From Parietichytrium sp. I65-24A (lineage: Eukaryota; Sar; Bigyra; Thraustochytrida; Thraustochytriidae), in the NCBI GenBank assembly GCA_012862575.1, contig BLSF01000030.1, positions 313,584-377,583 on the forward strand: DNA of 64,000 nucleotides, in the 5' to 3' direction. Below, one piece after another: positions 10,287-19,687 of the stretch. Position 1 is the stretch's first letter; each line of letters starts with the position of its first letter. Under the pieces are notes generated by a model that made no database searches, was not told the DNA's origin, and saw only the letters and a list, made by a program, of their open reading frames with translations. A program made the position numbers and the translations under genes.

Positions 10287-12947
10287 ATGGAGATGAAGAT
10301 GCGCGAGAGGAGCGGCGCGGGCGGGGCGCACTCAGGTCGGTCGGGCGGGGCAAGGAAGGGCAAGCAAGCGAGCCAAGGGCGCGAAACGTGTCAGGTGTGC
10401 GGCGGAGGTGGGGCCGCGGACGGGCAGATGGAGGCGAAGGGCCAAGTGCAAAATGAGATGGTGCGGTGCCAGGGGAAAGGCTGCCAAGTGGTGGTGCATA
10501 GGGCGTGCTACGGGCTGACGAAGGACGAGGACGGGCAGCAGTGGATGTGCGACCCGTGCGCGGCTGTGGGAGGGAAGGGAATGGACGCATTTTTTCCCGA
10601 TGCGAGCTTCGACTTGAAAGCGAGGCGCAGAGACAAAGTGAAGTGCAATCTTTGCAATTGCATGGGCGGTGCGTTCAAGAAACTGCAGATTATCTCAAAT
10701 TCAAGATGGGCACATGTTGCGTGTGTCTTGGCGTACCCGGAAACGGGGTTTCGATGCCCGATCTCTATGGAGGAGGTCGTGGGCCACTGCTCCATCAACT
10801 TTTTAAAGCGCAAAGCACTGGTAAGTTTCAGGATGCTTGGGGCTGTCGCTCGACGCTCTCTCTGTCCACTAACCTTCTTGTTTTCCAACTTTCTCCTCGA
10901 ATGTTGTTCGCTAATTACTGCGAAGAAATGCTGCTCTTGCAGCAAAGCACCTGGAGCTTGTCTCAAGTGCACCGCTCCAAATTGTATTGCAGCGTATCAT
11001 CCTCTATGTGCTCAAAAACTCGGTCTTCGCCCGGAACTTAGTCCCAGAGTTGCGCCAAAATCCTTTTTCTGCCCTGTGCACGTCGGCGCTTACGGCCCTC
11101 CTCCCCCTCTTGGCATTTCTGCCAACCAGCCCAGTGCAGAGGCAAGTAACGGCACCAACACTTCTATACAGCAGCAAGTCTCCTCGAAACCTGCTTCTGC
11201 CACTGCCGACTCAAATTCTCTCGAAAAGCCCGCGCCTCGAACTGCGAAGAAAGGCAATACAAAAGCAGACGCCCAAACGAAAAAACTGGGCAGCGCTCAG
11301 CAGCCAGCAGCAAGTAAAAACTATTCGAAGGGGCAATCGAAGCCAAATGTCGGAACTGGCAAATCAGCGTTGTCATCACTAGCCACTTCAAGCAACTTTG
11401 GTAGCCTCTCGCAGCCTGCCTTTGGCTTTGCAGGTGAGGAAGCCCAAACACCCGCTAGTACGTCTACCACTTCGTTCTCTTCTTTTGCTAACAATGTTGG
11501 AGGAGCGCAGGCTGTGCAGCCAGGCGCCCAGTCAAACTTCCAGTCCACCCTCTCTGATCCGAACTACTTGCCCGCATCAAGAGGAGACGAGACAGCTGCA
11601 GCGACTTCAGCCCCAAGTCGCAAGCGGAGAGCATCCACCACAGTGTCTCGTAAGAAACCAAATGCAAAAGCTCAAAAGCAGGAGTACAGTGAGTATGCGC
11701 CTTCTACAAATACACTGGCGCCACCCTACGATCCATCGCAAACCGGCCAGTCACCGTACAACTACCATCACCAAGCCCATCAAAGTAACCAGCACAGGCC
11801 TAACTTTGACACACACCCAGTCAATGTGCAAGCTGAGCAAAACGGCCATGTATCGTTTCCTCCCGTGTCAGTAAACTCGCCGTACGGATCAATGTCAGCG
11901 GCATCTCACTTGCCACAGTCGCATCAAGCTGGAGGGTCGCTGAACATGCCCGGTCAAGGATACGAGCACTGGTATCAAGGTCGCCAGGTCTCCCAAGGGT
12001 CGTCCTCTTCGTCCTCCTCCGCAACAACTACTTCAACGCCCTCCATCGGAGCGATTGCTTCCAACGCGCGGAGAGGGAGCACTATGGTGGGAGAGAGCGG
12101 AGCACAGACAACCATCCCTTCGTCGAACGGACATGACTCTTCCCGGAATCCGCATTCATGGAGAACCCCGTCTGCCGGGGCATCGCAAGATGTGCCATTC
12201 TTCCAAGCTCAGAGGTCGGAGTTCTTCGGCTATCCTAACGATCTCAAGTCGAAGCACAATCACTGGCTGGAAGCACAGTGGCAGCACCAAAATTGGCTCC
12301 CGTTGAATCTGACCCTTACTAAAGATCGCGTCGAGTGGGTCCAGCAGATGCAGGCTCGCCAATCCTGGGTGCATTCGGAGTCATCAAGGCTCACCACACT
12401 TGAGCCGCTGTTTTTTAAGCGTGTCCAGAAAGACGAAGTTGCCGTCGTCATGGAGTATCTCCTTATGGTTACCGCGATTGAGAACGAGCCGAAAAGAACA
12501 AAGGCGGCGCGATCGAAGCGAGGCTCTCCTCGTGTTGGCGTTCAAGCAAGCTCCTCTGCAACAAATGAGCCACTGCAGCAGCCTCCTACTCAAGCGGCCA
12601 TGGCCTCGGGGCCACCAGCACAGCTGGCAAATTTGACCGAGGCCAGACCGCCGTCGCCACAGTCAACGAGCTCAAGCGGTGGCGGGGAAATGGCTGTCGT
12701 GAAGAAGTCGAAGGGGATAAAGCTTACGGTGGCGGAAACGATGCGATCCGAGAATCAAAAGCCTACGGAAATCAAAATCGCAAAACGCGCTCCGATTCCT
12801 CCTCCGCGCTCCGACTCGCCTTTGCTGTTCACGTTTTTACGCGAATCCGAATGCTCTGCTTCGTGCGCTGCGGTTGAACCACTGCCAGTGTGCCGAGACA
12901 AGATAACATTGCGCGTGAACGGCCACGAGTTCCCTCTCGCATCGTAG
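10287..12947 (+). CDS. PHD finger / extended PHD (PZP-type) chromatin reader
   Basis: The ATG is at 10287. An N-terminal PHD finger spans about residues 35-92 (CQVCGG, then the VVHRACYG core, then WMCDPC). Directly after it lies a zinc-knuckle plus atypical PHD: VKCNLCNCMGG, WAHVACVLAYPE, CCSCSKAPGACLKC, AAYHPLCAQKLGL and FFCPVH. This PHD-knuckle-PHD order is the PZP module of BRPF, JADE and AF10 proteins, which reads histone H3 tails. One intron is predicted at 10821-10925 (GTAAGT to AAG, 105 nt), giving an 851-residue protein. The rest is Ser/Ala/Gln-rich, with one conserved-looking Trp-rich block at about residues 595-700. I see no bromodomain, PWWP or MBT domain, so it is not a full BRPF. 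A scaffold role in a histone acetyltransferase complex is inference. Confidence 0.9.
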   Translation: MEMKMRERSGAGGAHSGRSGGARKGKQASQGRETCQVCGGGGAADGQMEAKGQVQNEMVRCQGKGCQVVVHRACYGLTKDEDGQQWMCDPCAAVGGKGMDAFFPDASFDLKARRRDKVKCNLCNCMGGAFKKLQIISNSRWAHVACVLAYPETGFRCPISMEEVVGHCSINFLKRKALVSFRMLGAVARRSLCPLTFLFSNFLLECCSLITAKKCCSCSKAPGACLKCTAPNCIAAYHPLCAQKLGLRPELSPRVAPKSFFCPVHVGAYGPPPPLGISANQPSAEASNGTNTSIQQQVSSKPASATADSNSLEKPAPRTAKKGNTKADAQTKKLGSAQQPAASKNYSKGQSKPNVGTGKSALSSLATSSNFGSLSQPAFGFAGEEAQTPASTSTTSFSSFANNVGGAQAVQPGAQSNFQSTLSDPNYLPASRGDETAAATSAPSRKRRASTTVSRKKPNAKAQKQEYSEYAPSTNTLAPPYDPSQTGQSPYNYHHQAHQSNQHRPNFDTHPVNVQAEQNGHVSFPPVSVNSPYGSMSAASHLPQSHQAGGSLNMPGQGYEHWYQGRQVSQGSSSSSSSATTTSTPSIGAIASNARRGSTMVGESGAQTTIPSSNGHDSSRNPHSWRTPSAGASQDVPFFQAQRSEFFGYPNDLKSKHNHWLEAQWQHQNWLPLNLTLTKDRVEWVQQMQARQSWVHSESSRLTTLEPLFFKRVQKDEVAVVMEYLLMVTAIENEPKRTKAARSKRGSPRVGVQASSSATNEPLQQPPTQAAMASGPPAQLANLTEARPPSPQSTSSSGGGEMAVVKKSKGIKLTVAETMRSENQKPTEIKIAKRAPIPPPRSDSPLLFTFLRESECSASCAAVEPLPVCRDKITLRVNGHEFPLAS
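10821..10925 (+). other. Predicted in-frame intron in the ePHD coding region
   Basis: Starts GTAAGT after codon 178 and ends in AAG directly before the Lys-Cys-Cys of the ePHD. It is phase 0, 105 nt long and free of stop codons. A pyrimidine-rich tract and CTAAC/CTAAT branch-like sites lie in its second half. Removing it restores the spacing normally seen between the knuckle and the second PHD. Confidence 0.8.
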
Positions 12948-13592
12948 ATGAAAAGTGGCGATTTTATCTCGTCATCGTAAAATGTGTGTGCGGCGAACAA
13001 TTTGCAGGGGCACTACTTTCCAATCGTGTGTTAGCAGCTGCTGCGGGGAATCCCGCCAGTATGCAAGCCTGAGCACGCAACAGCGAACGCGTTCTTGTGC
13101 TTTTGTGCCCTTTGTTAATGAACTCCTTTTAGGCCTTTGAGCCTCTTTTCCGCGTGACTGCCATATGCGAAAGGTACCGGCCCAACAAAATCTTTGTAAC
13201 AATTTTTTACGCTGTCTGTCTATCGTTCTCACAAAACAGCTGCGGCATGATGACTGGATGTGCCCATTTGTTGACTGAGACACAAAGCAAGACTGCAGAG
13301 GGGAGGTAACCTTTTGGTCTGTGAAAATAAAAGACTTTACTGTTTTATTTTTAAAAGAAAATCAGTATTCAAAGGTGATGATGTTTCTTTTCTTATATAA
13401 AAGAGCTTTTTAATCAAAATCTTTTTGCCACGTATCCTTTTTTTGCACAGCCGTAGCACTCTCCAATTCTCTTTCTAAAATCAACTCACTGACAACTCTG
13501 CAGGAAGAATTACACTTTTCTGTTCATAAGTTGCCATGATGGATGTGCGCACAAAATCATTTCGATGCAACCAACATACATTGTTCCACATG
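12948..13592. other. Convergent 3' flank between PHD gene and first GPCR
   Basis: Non-coding on both strands. It is AT-rich in its second half (13320-13440), consistent with two converging 3' untranslated regions and their polyadenylation zones. Confidence 0.6.
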
Positions 13593-16500
13593 TTACCCAG
13601 AGTGCGTTGAAGACACGATTTCGGTTTCTTGTGCAGGAGCTTTGTATCTGTTTGCAATTTCTGAACTCCCGTTATGCAGTGACGGTGCTTCAGACACATT
13701 TGCTATGTCGTCGGGATTGTCTGGAAACACCATGAACTCTGTTGGTGCCACCTTGCTCTCCCCGAATGACATAAACTCCGTACGCTTCGCATAGGAAGTT
13801 TCTGCTGGCAACTTGGAAACATTTGCGGAATTGACAGCGACTGACTTGGTGATGATTTCTCCGCCCACCCCAGATGTAATGTCAAATGCCGACGGAAACA
13901 TTTGGCTTGCAATCTTCGGCACCATGATCATCAAAAGAATCGACACATCGTTGAGAAACACCACTCCCGATCTAGTAAACATGATGGTGTCCGCACTGTT
14001 GCTCGTTATTGCCATTATAGGGATGCTAAGGATGAGCAGTTGCAGCGAAGAAAAAAGAGCAAACCGTATGGACTTCGCCTCCGAAAACGCTGTGCTAATG
14101 TGCAGACTCTTCGATGCGATGTATGTTACATAAAGGAGAATCAAGAGGTGGTACACCAAGATGACTGACACAAATACCAAGCTGTTTTCGCTCCAACACA
14201 ACGCCGCACTTTGCTGCGGATAGCCGTACACGAGATCCTGTGAAACGACTTCGCGCTTGTACTGGAGAGGATCCACTGCGGTCCATATCAAGCAAACGAC
14301 CACGTCCACCAAAATAAGCACACTGATCAACATACTCAATCTTTCGGTGGAAACTCGTCGCCGGCTTTGCTCCTGGACCTTGGCAGTCCCGAAATAAATT
14401 CTCGCTCCGAAATCTGAGTCAAATAAGAGGTTCACCTTGAACAGTTTTACCGCCAAAGGAGCGATGGTCACCATGAACCCCATACAGTACACCCAGACAG
14501 AGACCTGGCAAGCCAAGCTTGCCGCCTCCGAATCGTTTCGGTCGTCAACTGTCACTAGCAAAATTGTGGTGGACGAGAGGACACTGCCCAAGATGACAAC
14601 TACGAGAAACGGAAATTGTGCTGCGCGCACAATAACGTGGTTCTTATTTTTCACAATCCACCCAAGGCAAAACAAGGAGAGCGCAAAGCTCATCGAGAAT
14701 GCACAGTAGCACAGAGTTCTTGTGGAGTCCTTCGCTAATTGTCGATCTTCTTGGAAAACGGAAAACGAGATTGCCAACGATCCATTGAGGCCCGTGCTGT
14801 CTGTAATTGAAAACTCAACCTTGTCAGACACAGATTTGGACAATTCAGAGCAGTTCGGAACATAGGTGAGCATCATCTTGGAGGAGCGAGAACCCTTGCT
14901 CAAGATCTCGTCACTCTGATTGCTCAACACGTCGAGGTATTCTAGTGAGACCAATTCATCACCTAAATACAAGACACCATACACGGGAGCCTTGCTCAAC
15001 CCTACGGAGAAGTGATCTCCATCCATGTCCTCAGCAAAAATCGTCACACTAGACGAATTGGTCCATCCTTCTCCACAAAAGACAACTGGCTCAGCTGGGG
15101 TTGCCTTCATGCGAGGTGCATCGGCCGTGCCATTCAAGGCCAATGACACCGTTCCCTGATTTGACACCCTAAGACGATCCCCTCCACAGTCGTAAGCCGC
15201 ATAGGTAAAAGAGTCCTCCCCGTACGAATTCTCATTTGGGGTGTAAAACACCTTGGATGAAGAGGACCGCAAGAGCGCCTCTTGCGCATTTTCCGAACCC
15301 AATAACTTGACGTAATCCATGTAGTTCCAGTCTGAAATCCCTGTCTCCGACGAGGTGTCAAGCTCGATTCGGATCGCATTCGTTCGAAACGCAGGACGGC
15401 AAATCTCCTCATCAAAAATGAAATAAAACTGCTTCCCGTTTGTTTCGCTGTACTTGGTCTTTTGCGGAGCATCCTTGTACATGAGCACCCATTCTTGGGC
15501 CAAGGGGTTCCAGGCTTTCACCTGAACGATGCTACCTCCGCCCCTGGGAAAGCCTACTTCGACAGCTACAGGGAACACCGCTACATTGAACTTGACCTCT
15601 ATGAATTCCGTGTATCCTTCGCGCAAGTAATTCTCTTCTTGATCGTACACGAACGCCCACCTTTCGCCGTACACGATAGCAGAGCTACCATCGATTTCGC
15701 CCGGAGAATAACCCAGCGAGGCGGGGGACCACATGCCTTGCATTGTCCGCAAATTATCTCTTAATATCCCAGTGATGTACATTTCGTCTTCGCCTCTCGC
15801 CTCGGCCTCCTCTACACTGCAATTAGCGGGATAGCTCAAAGTGTCATTTGAAGATTCTCGAACGAATACACAGGGACGAACTGTCTTGCTATCCGGGGGC
15901 CAAAATCGATACATCTGTAATTGACGGGCCGTATACGTCGTGTCTCCATTCTCCGCAACATTGACTTGAGTGATATTGGAGGTGACATAGTGAGGGGTGA
16001 CGTTCTTTTGCCCTTCAAACATGTTTGCCGACACGATCATTCCTACAAATGGCTCAAAGTCATCATCTTTCAAACGTTCATCGTCGCACATGGTTGACGA
16101 CATGAAGCCCGCAGAATAGCACTCTGGCCTTCCAACCACCCTTAAGGGGTGCTTCGAAAAGTCGTCCTTTAGATTCGAGAATGTTGAGAAATTCCCAATA
16201 TCTGAGGCGTATTGCTCTATCACGGTGCCGACATCAAAAACATTGTAAGCACTGGTCACTGTCTTGAGTTCTCCGTTTTCGTCTAACATTTGCAGCGTGC
16301 CCTTCGACGGCAACGAAGAGACCACGACCACAGATCCGTATGTACCCTCGACGTCCGTGCCCACCAAATCGATTGCTATACCGGGCGAGGCTGTATCCTC
16401 TGTCACATTAACTTGGAGGTCGCTTACAACGGGAAGGTCGTCCAATGAATTGACAACAATCTTGACAGTCAGAATTTCGGAGCGCAGTCCAGAGGTGGGA

Positions 16501-18017
16501 GACACGAATTGTATCTGAAAGCTTTCGACTCCATTAAAGTGTGTGCTTGGCACATATTCCAGTGCCAAGCCCGAATCGTAGTTTAAAGTCGTTCCGGGAA
16601 CAACGGTTACGTTGCTGCTGACGTATCTTTGCCAGTATTTCCACGAAAGTTCGGAGGCGAGGGCATCAATTGCTCCGTGAGATGGGACGGAGATGAACTC
16701 GAGATCAATAGCTTCTCCAGTGGGAGAGACGAAGAGAGTCCCCAACTCTACCGCCAACGTCCCGCCTTCGCTCGTTTCAAATTCGACGACACTTTCTGCG
16801 GACACGTGGTTTGCAAAGTGCGGGGCCATATACGGCCAAATGTGAAACTCCTGTTTCTCACCAGTGCCATCCTGAAGCACAAAGCGAATCGGAGCGCTGA
16901 GAGCCGAGGTTGCAACAAATATTAACGCCGCTTCCGATGTCAGATCTGTCTCGCCATCGGAGAGTGTTGTGTTGTCACTTCCTCTGCGCAGCTCGCCCTC
17001 CTGCGGCCATATGACCACCTGCGTTGCGTCCGGGAGGTCAAATTGCAAACTCTGGCCTGGTAGAATCTGGCGAATGATAGGCGTATGCTTTGCAAACGTT
17101 GTTGAGGATATGTATTCGGGAGCAGAAGAGCGAGTGAGCGACGGGACATCGAAGAGATTTCCATCCCCATCCATATCAGTACTTTTGAGATATTTGAGCC
17201 CGTATCCGTAATCGTTATTGAGCTGGCCGAGCAAAAGATCATACTTGCGCCCCGCACTGCCGAGGTTGGGGATTCGTTTGTCTCCAGAGATGCTGCAAGA
17301 ACTGTCGGACAGATTCCATGCACCGTCATCGCAATTCTCCACCTCGAAGTTGAAGTAGAAGGGCATGTCTGCTGAAGGGTTCTCGACGTCCATTTCTTTG
17401 TACATGAGCTCCTGGATCTCGCTTGCGCTTAGCGGCCTCGTCCACATGGACATGTCATCGAGAGATCCTTTTAGACTACCAAGAATATTTGCTGCCACGA
17501 GTTTTGTAATGGGACCGCCAGTGTACATGAGAGCCCCGAGATAAAACGTCACATTGCTTTCCACGACTGAGAATCCAAGTTGCTCCTTGATTTGAATCAA
17601 TTGACCGTTTACATACGTCATGCCCCCGTTCTTGTCCCAAGTGATCGCGTAGTGGTACCACTTCTTATAATCAATGAACTCGGTGACACTCGAGCTCGAG
17701 CTCCAAAACATTGCGTAGGTCTCCAAAGACATCGACGATCCGTCCATTTGCGACTCGATAATATAGTTGTTCGCAAAACTCGCCAAGCGCCACGCAGTCC
17801 CAGAGAAAGCTTGGACCGGATCCCATTGCACCCAGAAAGCGAATGTGCCCCCGTCTTCGAGGTTCTCAAATCCTGCATCTGTGAAGTTAATCACGCCCGG
17901 AGCAATCCCCGCAACGGCGGTATTGCCCTGGAAGCGAAGGGCATACCCGCGTTCGCGAGCGCTACATCGTGTGAAAACCCCGGCCAGGACCAGAGACAGC
18001 AGCGCTATTATCCTCAT
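13593..18017 (-). CDS. Family C (GABA-B-like) GPCR with laminin-G-like ectodomain, paralogue 1
   Basis: Predicted plasma-membrane receptor of 1474 residues. The first in-frame ATG (18017) opens a signal peptide (MRIIALLSLVLAGVFTRCSA). The ectodomain carries a LamG/concanavalin-like fold (about 25-235, with FAFWVQW and GSLDDMSMWTRPLS). Tandem cadherin-like repeats follow (PSHG and FYTPNENSYGEDSFTY types). A discoidin or galactose-binding-like segment sits at about 780-910 and ends in DWNYMDYVKLLGS. About residues 1095-1375 form seven hydrophobic helices with family C hallmarks: HVIVRAAQ after helix 1, a Cys before helix 3, WTAVDPLQY, CWSENS in the second extracellular loop and FSEAKSIRF before helix 6. 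A tail of about 100 residues is Ser/Thr-rich. No Venus-flytrap ligand domain is present, so the ligand could be carbohydrate or matrix, which is inference. A close paralogue lies upstream in the same orientation. Confidence 0.88.
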   Translation of the reverse strand: MRIIALLSLVLAGVFTRCSARERGYALRFQGNTAVAGIAPGVINFTDAGFENLEDGGTFAFWVQWDPVQAFSGTAWRLASFANNYIIESQMDGSSMSLETYAMFWSSSSSVTEFIDYKKWYHYAITWDKNGGMTYVNGQLIQIKEQLGFSVVESNVTFYLGALMYTGGPITKLVAANILGSLKGSLDDMSMWTRPLSASEIQELMYKEMDVENPSADMPFYFNFEVENCDDGAWNLSDSSCSISGDKRIPNLGSAGRKYDLLLGQLNNDYGYGLKYLKSTDMDGDGNLFDVPSLTRSSAPEYISSTTFAKHTPIIRQILPGQSLQFDLPDATQVVIWPQEGELRRGSDNTTLSDGETDLTSEAALIFVATSALSAPIRFVLQDGTGEKQEFHIWPYMAPHFANHVSAESVVEFETSEGGTLAVELGTLFVSPTGEAIDLEFISVPSHGAIDALASELSWKYWQRYVSSNVTVVPGTTLNYDSGLALEYVPSTHFNGVESFQIQFVSPTSGLRSEILTVKIVVNSLDDLPVVSDLQVNVTEDTASPGIAIDLVGTDVEGTYGSVVVVSSLPSKGTLQMLDENGELKTVTSAYNVFDVGTVIEQYASDIGNFSTFSNLKDDFSKHPLRVVGRPECYSAGFMSSTMCDDERLKDDDFEPFVGMIVSANMFEGQKNVTPHYVTSNITQVNVAENGDTTYTARQLQMYRFWPPDSKTVRPCVFVRESSNDTLSYPANCSVEEAEARGEDEMYITGILRDNLRTMQGMWSPASLGYSPGEIDGSSAIVYGERWAFVYDQEENYLREGYTEFIEVKFNVAVFPVAVEVGFPRGGGSIVQVKAWNPLAQEWVLMYKDAPQKTKYSETNGKQFYFIFDEEICRPAFRTNAIRIELDTSSETGISDWNYMDYVKLLGSENAQEALLRSSSSKVFYTPNENSYGEDSFTYAAYDCGGDRLRVSNQGTVSLALNGTADAPRMKATPAEPVVFCGEGWTNSSSVTIFAEDMDGDHFSVGLSKAPVYGVLYLGDELVSLEYLDVLSNQSDEILSKGSRSSKMMLTYVPNCSELSKSVSDKVEFSITDSTGLNGSLAISFSVFQEDRQLAKDSTRTLCYCAFSMSFALSLFCLGWIVKNKNHVIVRAAQFPFLVVVILGSVLSSTTILLVTVDDRNDSEAASLACQVSVWVYCMGFMVTIAPLAVKLFKVNLLFDSDFGARIYFGTAKVQEQSRRRVSTERLSMLISVLILVDVVVCLIWTAVDPLQYKREVVSQDLVYGYPQQSAALCWSENSLVFVSVILVYHLLILLYVTYIASKSLHISTAFSEAKSIRFALFSSLQLLILSIPIMAITSNSADTIMFTRSGVVFLNDVSILLMIMVPKIASQMFPSAFDITSGVGGEIITKSVAVNSANVSKLPAETSYAKRTEFMSFGESKVAPTEFMVFPDNPDDIANVSEAPSLHNGSSEIANRYKAPAQETEIVSSTHSG

Positions 18018-19687
18018 CCTCAGCGACCTCGCTGCCCCACGCTCGAAAGTCAGTGCCGCAACAGCGCCGCCCGTACAGCCACCGCCAACATACGCAGCCA
18101 AGGTGCTGAGGCACACCGAGCAAACAAAGGAGTGCAAATTCTGCAACAGTCACTTTCTTTCTTCTCTTTTCCGAGTCCTTGCTTTCTGTTTGCCCGTCCG
18201 TCACGCTTGCAAAGCGTTAGTAGGTCTCAGTGATGTGGCCTCCAAGCCAAAGCTTGCAGAAACAACAATCATGTGGTGGCCAACACCTCTGCGAGTACAA
18301 ACCAACTGACTAACCTCTTCTCTCTCTATCTATCTTTCTCTCTGAGCCTGTTTGTCTGTCTGTCTGTCTGTCTGTCTCTTTCTATGTTACTTTCTCTGTT
18401 CCTTTGTTGCTTCTTTCGCTTTTCGCATTTTCGACTTCAGCTTTCAGCTAACAACTTTCTGTTGCCATGCGTTTGACGTTTACACAAATGTTACTCGCTC
18501 ACGGTAGGGCCAACCAAGCCTTGCATTAAGAAATGAACCGGAGGACTCGCAATTCTCAACGTTCATTTTTCTGCTCTTACTGCCCAGTACTCCAGTACCA
18601 GTGCTAGTACTGTGTTGCGTATCTCTTTCTGCATGCTCTTTCGCTTTCGCTCTTCCAAGTATCTTCAAGTTCAAGATGTGGCTCTTACGCGAGCGGCTAT
18701 CATGTAATCACAATGCGCTCGCTAGTGCAACACAGAAAGTGTGAGCCTTGAGCTTACGTACATGTCCATTGGAAAGAAAGTGATAGATGTGTGGAGCAGG
18801 TCAAGAGTCTCAGTCAGTCAGAGTTGATAGAGTGTTGACGGTTCAGAAGGCTGGCTTTTCCTTTTTCCTTTTTGTTTTTATAGTTTTGTAATCTTTGATG
18901 TTAGATTGTATCCCTGGGGTCTCTGACCCTCTCTGTGTCCCTCCGACCGTGAGCAAGCCCGCAGAATGAAAACGCAGAACGCAGGACGGGGACTTACGGG
19001 GACGCTAAAGTCAGGGAGGAGCCAACGTTCGTTCTCTCGTTGTCGCAATTCACTCAAGAGTCTCTCAAGCGGCTTCTTTTTCGGCTCAAAAATCAGGCTT
19101 GAGATGAGAGAGAAGAAAAGCATTTCTTACCTGCGAGGGTCCGAACCTTTCCATTAGCAACGGACAGATGCGGATTTTAGAATTTAGAAATATCGGACAA
19201 AATTCGGAAGATAAAGCATACAAATTTTGAATTAAAACACCTTGAAGAAAATGAAGAAAGCATACCCCTGCATGCCAGTGGTCTCGCGCCACTCAGATCA
19301 AGAGTCAACTAACGGGCCCACTGTCAGTGTCAGTGTCAGTACCGGTTCGAAAAGAAGATTCCGAGGCCACAATTCTAGACTCCTTCACCTGCACTATCCC
19401 GCTGGCTGGCGGGCAGAATTTCTAGCTCGGCTTTGATATGACCGTTGGAGAAGTCGCTGGACTCGGATCGAAACTTCTCCGCGAAAAGAATGTTCGCCTC
19501 TGTTCACGTGCTCTTTGTTCCAATTGATTGATTGATTGAGAAGGAATGATAAAGAAAGTGGTCTCCAAGCGAAGGAAGTCGCCGAGGCAGTTTTGAGAAC
19601 AAAAGGGTCGGTATTGACTGTGAAGGTTTACATGGATGACACGAGAAAGTAAAAGAGAAGAATGGTTCCTTCGCTAAACGTCGAAAA
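18018..19687. other. Intergenic region between the two GPCR genes
   Basis: Contains the 5' flank of paralogue 1 and the 3' flank of paralogue 2. I see a TGTC microsatellite at 18353-18378 and an inverted-repeat-rich stretch at about 18583-18614 with the core CAGTGCTAGTACTG. No gene is seen. Confidence 0.6.
18353..18378. repeat. (TGTC)n microsatellite
   Basis: About six tandem TGTC units inside a longer pyrimidine-rich stretch, about 340 bp upstream of the start of GPCR paralogue 1 (minus strand gene). Confidence 0.9.

Noticed and set aside
9543-10331. Long minus-strand frame opposite the PHD gene start
   Set aside because: Composed of Ser-Leu runs from the AG microsatellite and overlapping the PHD gene start region; no domain is recognisable.
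18018-18146. 43-codon N-terminal extension of GPCR 1 upstream of the signal peptide
   Set aside because: It starts at TTG, has no ATG and would bury the signal peptide. The analogous extension of GPCR 2 (to 23998) is rejected for the same reason.
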